A stretch of DNA of 64,000 bases from an uncultured Lachnospiraceae bacterium (GTDB lineage: Bacteria; Bacillota; Clostridia; Lachnospirales; Lachnospiraceae), in assembly GCA_910586255.1 (NCBI GenBank), contig CAJUHR010000006.1:68371-132370 (forward strand), in the 5' to 3' direction. Within the stretch, counting starts at the first letter, position 1, and every line of letters begins with the position of its first letter. The notes below the pieces were generated by a model. The model saw only the letters and a list, made by a program, of their open reading frames with translations. It ran no database searches and had not been told where the DNA came from. Shown piece by piece: positions 57,697-64,000 of this stretch. The translations under genes were made by a program, and so were the position numbers.

Positions 57697-58218
57697 ATGG
57701 AGAGAGAAGAGAAATGGATTGCCATAAGGACATTGATTTTTGTGGGACTCATTACGGCGGTGGCCACAGGTGATCAGTGGATGAAGCACAGGGTGGAGAA
57801 GCAGGATCCGGAAAGCTTTCCAAGGCCCCTTGCGGGGACAAAGGACAGGATCTGGGTTTATCGCAACCACAATGGCGGATTCCCCTTCGGCTTTATGGAA
57901 AAACATGAGGAGCTGGTGCGCCTGATTCCCCTGACTCTGACTTCCCTGCTGACCGGAAGTCTCATGGAGATGATGAAGAGCAAAGGGAGAAAGCTGGAAA
58001 AGCTGGCCATGTCCCTGATCATCGGCGGTTCCTTAAGCAATCTGTATGACCGGTATGTGAGAGGATATGTGGTTGATTATTTCAGCCTGCGCTTCGGTCC
58101 CTTAAAGGAGGTTGTGTTCAATCTGGGGGATATCAGCATTTTCCTGGGCTCCGGCCTGCATGTTTTTTGTTCATTCGGGGGTACTGTCCACTCCATGACG
58201 AATCACTCAGCTGATTAG
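57697..58218 (+). CDS. lspA: Signal peptidase II-like membrane protease
   Basis: A 173-residue membrane protein with the LspA pattern in divergent form: GDQWMKH (usual DQ.TK), NHNGGFPFGF, GGSLSNLYDRYVRGYVVDYFSL and FNLGDISIFLG, including the two catalytic Asp. Four hydrophobic helices are seen. It would cleave lipoprotein signal peptides. It may be a second LspA-like paralogue; a canonical copy could exist elsewhere. Monocistronic, behind the 124-bp repeat. Confidence 0.8.
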   Translation: MEREEKWIAIRTLIFVGLITAVATGDQWMKHRVEKQDPESFPRPLAGTKDRIWVYRNHNGGFPFGFMEKHEELVRLIPLTLTSLLTGSLMEMMKSKGRKLEKLAMSLIIGGSLSNLYDRYVRGYVVDYFSLRFGPLKEVVFNLGDISIFLGSGLHVFCSFGGTVHSMTNHSAD

Positions 58219-58352
58219 TTATGAGCCGGTACAGTTAGGGAACCATTGGAATCAGGAAGTAAAAACAGGGAAATATCAATTGACAAGAAACGGGAAGTAG
58301 TGTAACATAAGGCAAAACCAATAAGGATAAAAACAAAATCGAAAGGAGATTA

Positions 58353-58358
58353 ATGTAA
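58353..58358 (+). other. Start-stop codon pair between ribosome site and gene
   Basis: ATG followed at once by TAA lies 4 nt after AAAGGAG (58342-58348), while the next gene's ATG is 14 nt from that site. A ribosome would meet the start-stop pair first. Confidence 0.45.
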
Positions 58359-58362
58359 TTCT

Positions 58363-59724
58363 ATGTTAGACTCAGGAGACAGTACAGGCATACAGATCTG
58401 TACGGTTGTTGTGCTGCTTTGCCTTTCCGCCTTTTTTTCTTCGGCGGAGACGGCTCTCACTACGGTAAACCGCATGCGGGTGCGGACTCTGGCGGAGGCA
58501 GGGGACAAACGGGCAATCACCCTGACAAAGGTGATTGAAGAACCGGGGAAAATGCTGAGCACCATTCTGGTGGGAAACAATATTGTGAACCTGTCGGCAT
58601 CCTCCCTGATGACGACTCTGACCATGCAGATGTTCGGCAACAAGGCAGTGGGAGTGGCAACCGGTATCCTGACACTGTTAATTTTGGTTTTTGGAGAGAT
58701 TTCTCCCAAAACCTTAGCTACAATCCATTCGGAGCGATTGGCTCTTCGGTATGCAGGGACGATCCGGGTGATGATGACCCTGCTTACTCCGGTGATTTTT
58801 TGTATCAATCAGCTTTCCCTGGGATTTCTTTTTCTTTTGCGGGTGGATCCCAACAAGAAGCAGGAGGCCATCACAGAGGATGAGCTGCGCACCATTGTGG
58901 AGGTGAGCCATGAAGAAGGCGTGATTGAGACAGAAGAAAAGAAGATGATCAACAATGTGTTCGACTTTGGAGATTCGGTGGCAAAGGATGTGATGGTGCC
59001 CCGGATTGACATGGTGATGGTGGATGTGAATACTACTTTTGAGGAGTTGATGGAGACCTTCCGCCGGGAAAAATTTACCCGCTTCCCGGTATACGAGGAC
59101 ACCACGGACAATGTGATCGGCATTATCAATGTGAAGGATATTCTTCTGGCTGAACACAAGACAGAGGAAAAGCCCTTTGCCATACGTGATTTTTTGCGTC
59201 AGCCTCTCTACACCTATGAATATAAAAACACGGCAGAGCTTATGGTGGAGCTTCGGAAAACTTTCAATAATATTATTATCGTGCTGGATGAGTACGGGGC
59301 TACGGCCGGAATGGTCACACTGGAGGATATGTTAGAGGAGATTGTGGGAGAAATCCGGGATGAGTATGATGAGGATGAGGAGGATGCAGTCAAAATGATT
59401 GCCGCCGATGAGTACGTGATCAGCGGTTCCACCAAGCTAGACGACTTAAACAGCTGGTTGGATCTGAAACTGGAATCTGAGGACTATGATTCCATTGGCG
59501 GGCTGGTGATTGGCCTTTTGGACCATCTTCCCGAGGCAGGTGAAGAGGTGAACCATGAGGGGTTACGGCTGGTGGTGGACAGGGTGGAGAAGAACCGGAT
59601 CGAAAAGATTCATCTGTATATTTTAAGCGATGAGGAGAGGGAAACAGGGGAGACAGACGACAAAGACGGGAAAGAGAATTTGGGGAAAGCAGAACCGGAT
59701 GAGTCGGAGAGTCAGGCATCCTGA
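58363..59724 (+). CDS. CNNM/CorC-type transporter (DUF21-CBS-CorC)
   Basis: A 453-residue membrane protein once called hemolysin. The DUF21 domain (about 1-190) has several transmembrane helices and FFSSAETALTTVNRMR and VFGEISPKTLA. A CBS pair follows (about 205-335: VMVPRIDMVMVD, FTRFPVYEDTTDNVIGIINVKD, IIIVLDEYGATAGMVTLEDMLEEIVGEI), then a CorC_HlyC domain (about 350-430) and an acidic tail. Family members handle Mg2+ or Co2+ export. The ATG has no ribosome site at normal distance (see the start-stop pair). Confidence 0.92.
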   Translation: MLDSGDSTGIQICTVVVLLCLSAFFSSAETALTTVNRMRVRTLAEAGDKRAITLTKVIEEPGKMLSTILVGNNIVNLSASSLMTTLTMQMFGNKAVGVATGILTLLILVFGEISPKTLATIHSERLALRYAGTIRVMMTLLTPVIFCINQLSLGFLFLLRVDPNKKQEAITEDELRTIVEVSHEEGVIETEEKKMINNVFDFGDSVAKDVMVPRIDMVMVDVNTTFEELMETFRREKFTRFPVYEDTTDNVIGIINVKDILLAEHKTEEKPFAIRDFLRQPLYTYEYKNTAELMVELRKTFNNIIIVLDEYGATAGMVTLEDMLEEIVGEIRDEYDEDEEDAVKMIAADEYVISGSTKLDDLNSWLDLKLESEDYDSIGGLVIGLLDHLPEAGEEVNHEGLRLVVDRVEKNRIEKIHLYILSDEERETGETDDKDGKENLGKAEPDESESQAS

Positions 59725-59752
59725 AGATAAATGGATTAAAACAGGAAAACAG

Positions 59753-59780
59753 GGCGGGATGTTCAGCTGAACATCCCGCC
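59753..59780. terminator. 28-bp perfect palindrome between convergent genes
   Basis: A self-complementary 28-bp sequence (half-site GGCGGGATGTTCAG) includes the last codons and stop of the minus-strand membrane protein gene. On the minus strand it is followed by CTGTTTTCCTGTTTT, so it may serve as its terminator. Confidence 0.6.
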
Positions 59781-60128
59781 TGCGGTTCCGCCTACAGCGC
59801 AGCAGGCCAGCACGGTGGCTGCCTGAGTGAGATCTGGCACTGGCATGGTTTCCCGGTTCATCAGCCAGGAAATAGCAAACAGTATGGCAAAGTACAAAAT
59901 GCCGGTGAGCATTCCCCAAAAAAATCTGCGGGACAAGGCGGCTTTGCCGGCCAGAAAGCCGCCGAACAGGCAGGCAATTACATAGACTCCGTACACCGCC
60001 GCATTGACCTGTTCTTCTCCCAGCTTCAGCCGATAGAGGGCAAAGGAAAGAATTAGCAGGAGTACGCCTGACAGCAGATAGGAGGCCAGCAAAGAACGCA
60101 AAAGTACTTTTGAGCCAGAAACATTCAT
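59763..60128 (-). CDS. TIGR04086 family membrane protein
   Basis: A 121-residue protein with four predicted transmembrane helices (about 8-30, 42-62, 70-90, 102-119) and the GGFLAGKAALSRRFFWGMLTGILYF core of the TIGR04086 family, common in Clostridia and without known function. GAGGA precedes the ATG. Its 3' end lies within a perfect palindrome. It is divergent from the str operon. Confidence 0.8.
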   Translation of the reverse strand: MNVSGSKVLLRSLLASYLLSGVLLLILSFALYRLKLGEEQVNAAVYGVYVIACLFGGFLAGKAALSRRFFWGMLTGILYFAILFAISWLMNRETMPVPDLTQAATVLACCAVGGTAGGMFS

Positions 60129-60189
60129 AAGAAATCCTCTTTTTTACAGGTTTGTTCCATTTTATTCTGATGAATTTGAAAAAATTCCC

Positions 60190-60218
60190 TTGACAGCATT
60201 TTATAATGTAGATATAAT
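60190..60218 (+). promoter_or_regulatory. Consensus promoter of the str operon
   Basis: TTGACA (60190-60195), 17-nt spacer, TATAAT (60213-60218): perfect sigma-A elements, 95 nt before rpsL. Confidence 0.9.
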
Positions 60219-60312
60219 GGTGGGGCGTGCAAAAACACGTTGTATTTTTTTGTGTGCAAAAAGCTGAAGATTTACAGCAACCAACAGACAATATCACAGG
60301 AGGTGAAAAGGA

Positions 60313-60735
60313 ATGCCAACATTTAACCAGTTAGTGAGAAAGGGAAGACAGACATCGGTGAAAAAGTCCACGGCACCGGCTCTGCAGAGAGGCTACAACT
60401 CTTTGAGAAAGCGTGCTACCGATATCTCCTCCCCACAGAAGAGAGGCGTCTGCACCGCGGTTAAGACCGCTACTCCGAAGAAGCCCAACTCTGCGCTTCG
60501 TAAGATCGCCAGAGTACGTCTTTCCAACGGAATCGAGGTTACCAGCTACATTCCTGGAGAGGGACACAATCTGCAGGAGCACAGCGTGGTGCTGATCCGC
60601 GGAGGAAGAGTTAAGGATCTGCCAGGTACCAGATACCACATCATTCGGGGAACTCTGGATACTGCAGGCGTGGCCAACCGGAAGAAAGCCCGTTCAAAAT
60701 ATGGCGCGAAGCGGCCGAAAGCTGCTAAGAAGTAA
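60313..60735 (+). CDS. rpsL: 30S ribosomal protein S12
   Basis: A 140-residue ribosomal protein with PTFNQLVRKGR, TATPKKPNSALRKIARVRL and RGGRVKDLPGTRYHIIRG. The lysines linked to streptomycin sensitivity (PKKPNS and RVKDLPG) are wild type. AGGAGG precedes it. First gene of the str operon. Confidence 0.98.
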   Translation: MPTFNQLVRKGRQTSVKKSTAPALQRGYNSLRKRATDISSPQKRGVCTAVKTATPKKPNSALRKIARVRLSNGIEVTSYIPGEGHNLQEHSVVLIRGGRVKDLPGTRYHIIRGTLDTAGVANRKKARSKYGAKRPKAAKK

Positions 60736-60913
60736 GGCGGCATAAAAGCAGAAAATAGAAGTACCACTAACGGCAGTAAAGTGACTGTAGTGCCGGTGAT
60801 ATTGACCTGTGGGTTGCAGGAAATAGATTGGAAAGACCGAGCACGAACACATTTTATGGAAACATGTGAGTACCGATGAATTAATCCATTGAATGATTAA
60901 GGAGGGAAGTAAC

Positions 60914-61384
60914 GTGCCACGTAAAGGACATATTCAGAAAAGAGATGTATTGGCAGATCCTTTATACAACAATAAGGTTGTGACCAAGCTGATCAACAAC
61001 ATCATGCTGGATGGTAAAAGAGGAGTTGCCCAGAAGATTGTATACGGTGCATTTGCCCGTGTGGAGGACAAGACCGGAAAACCTGCAGTGGAGGTTTTCG
61101 AGGAGGCCATGAATAACATCATGCCCGTACTTGAGGTTAAGGCAAAGAGAATCGGCGGCGCCACCTATCAGGTACCGATTGAGGTTAAGCCCGAGAGACG
61201 TCAGACCCTGGCGCTTCGCTGGATCACCATGTTCTCCCGCAAGAGAAACGAGAAGACCCAGGAAGAGCGTCTGGCCAATGAGATCATGGATGCGGCCAAC
61301 AATACAGGCGCGTCTGTGAAGCGTAAAGAAGATATGCATAAGATGGCAGAGGCGAATAAGGCCTTCTCCCATTTTAGATTCTAA
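60914..61384 (+). CDS. rpsG: 30S ribosomal protein S7
   Basis: A 156-residue 16S rRNA-binding assembly protein: PRKGHIQKRDVLADPLYNN, the KKIVYGAF-like segment and SHFRF C-terminus. The start is GTG 60914 with AAGGAGGG upstream; the in-frame ATG at 60893 precedes the ribosome site. The 178-nt gap behind rpsL holds a CACTA/TAGTG hairpin (about 60751-60785), possibly a site for autogenous control by S7. Confidence 0.97.
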   Translation: MPRKGHIQKRDVLADPLYNNKVVTKLINNIMLDGKRGVAQKIVYGAFARVEDKTGKPAVEVFEEAMNNIMPVLEVKAKRIGGATYQVPIEVKPERRQTLALRWITMFSRKRNEKTQEERLANEIMDAANNTGASVKRKEDMHKMAEANKAFSHFRF

Positions 61385-61399
61385 TAGGAGGACAAAGCT

Positions 61400-63517
61400 T
61401 TGGCTGGAAGAGAATATCCGTTAGAGAGAACCAGAAATATCGGAATCATGGCTCATATCGATGCAGGCAAGACTACATTGACCGAGCGTATTTTGTATTA
61501 CACTGGTGTAAACTACAAAATCGGTGATACTCACGAAGGTACTGCTACCATGGACTGGATGGCCCAGGAGCAGGAGCGTGGTATTACCATCACTTCAGCG
61601 GCTACTACCTGCCATTGGACCATGCAGGAAAACTGCCGGCCGAAAAAGGGTGCCCTAGAGCACAGGATCAATATCATTGATACTCCCGGACACGTGGACT
61701 TTACGGTTGAGGTGGAGCGTTCCCTGCGCGTGTTGGACGGCGCTGTGGGCGTGTTCTGCGCCAAGGGTGGTGTGGAGCCCCAGTCTGAGAACGTATGGCG
61801 TCAGGCGGATACCTACAATGTTCCCCGTATGGCGTTTATCAACAAGATGGATATCTTAGGCGCCAATTTCTTTGGCGCTGTGGATCAGATCCGTGAGCGG
61901 TTAGGCAAGAATGCCATCTGCTTACAGCTTCCCATTGGCAAGGAGGATGAGTTCAAGGGAATCATCGACCTGTTTGAGATGAAGGCATATATTTATAATG
62001 ATGATAAGGGCGAGGATGTCTCTATTGTCGATGTGCCGGAGGATATGAAGGATGAGGCTGAGCTGTACCGCGGTGAGATGATTGAGAAGATCTGCGAGCT
62101 GGATGATGACCTGACCATGCAGTATCTGGAAGGGGAAGAACCGTCCGTGGAGGATATGAAGCGTGTTTTGAGAAAGGCCACCTGCGAGTGCACGGCGGTT
62201 CCCGTGTGTTGCGGAAGTGCTTACCGGAACAGAGGTGTTCAGAAGCTTCTGGATGCAATCCTTGAGTATATGCCGGCGCCTACTGATATCCCCTCTATCA
62301 AGGGTGTGGATATAGACGGCAATGAGATAGAGCGTCACTCTTCTGATGACGAGCCTTTCTCTGCTCTGGCATTTAAGATTATGACCGATCCCTTTGTAGG
62401 AAAGCTGGCTTTCTTCCGCGTGTATTCCGGAACTCTCAACTCCGGTTCTTATGTGCTCAATGCCACCAAGAACAAGAAGGAGAGAGTGGGCCGTATCCTG
62501 CAGATGCATGCAAACAAGCGGCAGGAGCTGGATAAGGTGTATTCCGGCGATATCGCGGCTGCCGTGGGATTTAAGCTGACCACCACCGGCGATACCATCT
62601 GCGATGAGCAGCATCCGGTTATCTTAGAGTCCATGGAGTTCCCGGAGCCGGTTATTGATATTGCTATTGAGCCCAAGACCAAGGCCGGTCAGGGGAAGAT
62701 GGGTGAGGCATTGGCAAAGCTTGCCGAGGAGGATCCCACCTTCCGCGCCCGGACCGATCAGGAGACAGGGCAAACCATTATCTCCGGTATGGGTGAGCTG
62801 CATTTGGAGATCATTGTGGACCGCCTGCTTCGTGAGTTTAATGTGGAGGCTAATGTGGGCGCTCCTCAGGTTGCCTACAAGGAGACCTTTACCAAGGCCG
62901 TGGATGTGGACAGCAAGTATGCCAAGCAGTCCGGCGGACGTGGTCAGTACGGCCACTGTAAGGTGCACTTTGAGCCTATGGATGCCAATGCGGAGGAGAC
63001 CTTTAAGTTCGAGTCTGCCGTAGTGGGCGGCGCGATTCCGAAGGAGTATATCCCGGCTGTGGGCGAGGGAATTGAGGAGGCTGCCAAGAGCGGTGTTCTT
63101 GCAGGGTTCCCGGTTCTGGGTGTGAAGGCTACCGTGTTTGACGGTTCTTACCATGAGGTTGACTCCAGTGAGATGGCCTTTAAGATTGCCGGATCCATGG
63201 CATTTAAAGATGCCATGCAGAAGGCTGGTTCCATCCTTCTTGAACCCATCATGAAGGTGGAAGTGACAATGCCCGAGGACTATATGGGAGATGTAATCGG
63301 TGATATCAACTCCCGGCGAGGCCGGATTGAGGGTATGGATGATCTGGGCGGCGGAAAGATTGTACGGGCGTATGTACCCCTTTCCGAGATGTTTGGATAC
63401 TCCACAGACCTGCGTTCCAAAACTCAGGGCCGCGGCAATTATTCCATGTTCTTTGAGAAATATGAGCCGGTTCCCAAATCCGTGCAGGAGAAGATCATTT
63501 CCGAGCACAAGCATTAA
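61400..63517 (+). CDS. fusA: Elongation factor G
   Basis: A 705-residue translocation GTPase. G1 is AHIDAGKTT, G3 DTPGHVDFT, G4 NKMD; the C-terminal domain IV has GGRGQYGHCKV and the domain V part RRGRIEGMDDLGGGKIVRAYVPLSEMFGY. The start is TTG 61400 after AGGAGG. It lies 15 nt after rpsG. Confidence 0.97.
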   Translation: MAGREYPLERTRNIGIMAHIDAGKTTLTERILYYTGVNYKIGDTHEGTATMDWMAQEQERGITITSAATTCHWTMQENCRPKKGALEHRINIIDTPGHVDFTVEVERSLRVLDGAVGVFCAKGGVEPQSENVWRQADTYNVPRMAFINKMDILGANFFGAVDQIRERLGKNAICLQLPIGKEDEFKGIIDLFEMKAYIYNDDKGEDVSIVDVPEDMKDEAELYRGEMIEKICELDDDLTMQYLEGEEPSVEDMKRVLRKATCECTAVPVCCGSAYRNRGVQKLLDAILEYMPAPTDIPSIKGVDIDGNEIERHSSDDEPFSALAFKIMTDPFVGKLAFFRVYSGTLNSGSYVLNATKNKKERVGRILQMHANKRQELDKVYSGDIAAAVGFKLTTTGDTICDEQHPVILESMEFPEPVIDIAIEPKTKAGQGKMGEALAKLAEEDPTFRARTDQETGQTIISGMGELHLEIIVDRLLREFNVEANVGAPQVAYKETFTKAVDVDSKYAKQSGGRGQYGHCKVHFEPMDANAEETFKFESAVVGGAIPKEYIPAVGEGIEEAAKSGVLAGFPVLGVKATVFDGSYHEVDSSEMAFKIAGSMAFKDAMQKAGSILLEPIMKVEVTMPEDYMGDVIGDINSRRGRIEGMDDLGGGKIVRAYVPLSEMFGYSTDLRSKTQGRGNYSMFFEKYEPVPKSVQEKIISEHKH

Positions 63518-63552
63518 GAGCAAGCGACAGGCTGCAAAGGCAGCAAAAAGGC

Positions 63553-63591
63553 GGCATCTTCTTGTTCGGCAGAGCCGGACAAGAAGATGCC
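63553..63591 (+). terminator. Hairpin after fusA
   Basis: GGCATCTTCTTGT pairs with ACAAGAAGATGCC, extended by CGGC/GCCG (63553-63591). It lacks a T-run. GTGAACAGTAGC (63596-63607), a repeat-family end, follows. Confidence 0.6.
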
Positions 63592-63628
63592 CCCCGTGAA
63601 CAGTAGCATATTGATATGGAAAATAGGC

Positions 63629-63657
63629 TTGAAAAACTTGCGCAAATCGCATATAAT
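63629..63657 (+). promoter_or_regulatory. Separate promoter for tuf
   Basis: TTGAAA (63629-63634), 17-nt spacer, TATAAT (63652-63657), 61 nt before tuf. Together with the hairpin, it means tuf can be transcribed apart from fusA. Confidence 0.8.
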
Positions 63658-63717
63658 AAGGACAGCCTATATATAAAGGACAGCCCATTGTGGCCAAATT
63701 AAGGAGGACGTTTTAAA

Positions 63718-64000
63718 ATGGCAAAAGCAAAATTTGAGAGAACCAAACCGCATTGTAACATCGGTACCATCGGCCACGTTGACCATGGTAAGACCACACT
63801 GACCGCTGCTATTACCAAGACCCTGCATGAGAGAAAGGGAACCGGTGAGGCTGTGGCATTTGAAAACATTGATAAGGCTCCGGAAGAGAGAGAGCGTGGT
63901 ATCACCATCTCCACCGCTCACGTTGAGTACGAGACAGATAACAGACACTATGCACACGTTGACTGCCCAGGACATGCTGACTACGTTAAGAACATGATCA
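63718..64000 (+). CDS. tuf: Elongation factor Tu, 3' end outside window
   Basis: The first 94 codons of EF-Tu: KFERTKPHCNIGTIGHVDHGKTTLT (G1), RERGITISTAHVEYET (G2) and DCPGHADYVKNMI (G3). AAGGAGG stands 9 nt before the ATG. The gene runs off the right edge. Confidence 0.97.
   Translation, partial: MAKAKFERTKPHCNIGTIGHVDHGKTTLTAAITKTLHERKGTGEAVAFENIDKAPEERERGITISTAHVEYETDNRHYAHVDCPGHADYVKNMI

Noticed and set aside
62624..63697. 357-codon open frame on the minus strand
   Set aside because: It is antisense to fusA and reflects codon bias of a highly expressed gene.

Overview
The window reads as chromosome from a spore-forming, Gram-positive, anaerobic Clostridia, most likely a Lachnospiraceae member of the Enterocloster/Hungatella/Lachnoclostridium type. 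This rests on SpoIIID, YabP, YabQ, SpoIIE and a CotS-like protein, sigma-E-like promoters, clostridial wall-binding repeats, a type III glutamine synthetase and AGGAGG ribosome binding sites. The genus is inference. I see no phage, IS element, CRISPR array, tRNA or rRNA.

Layout: 1-3.9 kb holds a DUF1015 gene cut by the window edge, spoIIID behind a sigma-E-like promoter, and an aldehyde dehydrogenase downstream of a decayed iron alcohol dehydrogenase. 4-7.6 kb has a PrcB-like lipoprotein, a 49-residue FeoB-associated Cys-rich peptide behind an iron-box-like palindrome, a polysaccharide deacetylase and a CotS-like spore protein. 7.7-14.6 kb is central metabolism (phosphoglucomutase, threonine synthase, class II aldolase, GSIII). 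14.6-19.6 kb is wall synthesis (class A PBP, then divergent murC). 19.6-22 kb is a DnaA-box cluster in front of a dnaD-dnaI primosome pair, followed by prs, lepB, a nucleotidyltransferase and a GH13 protein that has lost its catalytic residues.

27.1-35.1 kb is the conserved mazG-hup-rqcP-yabP-yabQ-divIC-spoIIE-tilS-hpt-ftsH block, in nearly the order known from Bacillus subtilis. SpoIIE here lacks its usual membrane domain. After a possible small RNA come an active-looking GH13 enzyme and a secreted wall-binding repeat protein. 39.2-52.6 kb is a surface-glycan locus: a TPP-dependent enzyme, two related sugar SDRs, a C-methyltransferase, three GT2 glycosyltransferases, a priming phosphoglycosyltransferase and an LCP ligase. 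No flippase, polymerase or exporter lies in the window.

52.7-64 kb carries HtrA, ClpX, a Csp-like subtilase, an LspA-like peptidase, a CNNM/CorC protein, a TIGR04086 membrane protein and the str operon (rpsL-rpsG-fusA-tuf), cut by the right edge.

A family of short intergenic repeats built on an inverted GTTACTGTTCA / TGAACAGTAAC motif recurs between these blocks; the best copy is 124 bp (57485-57608).
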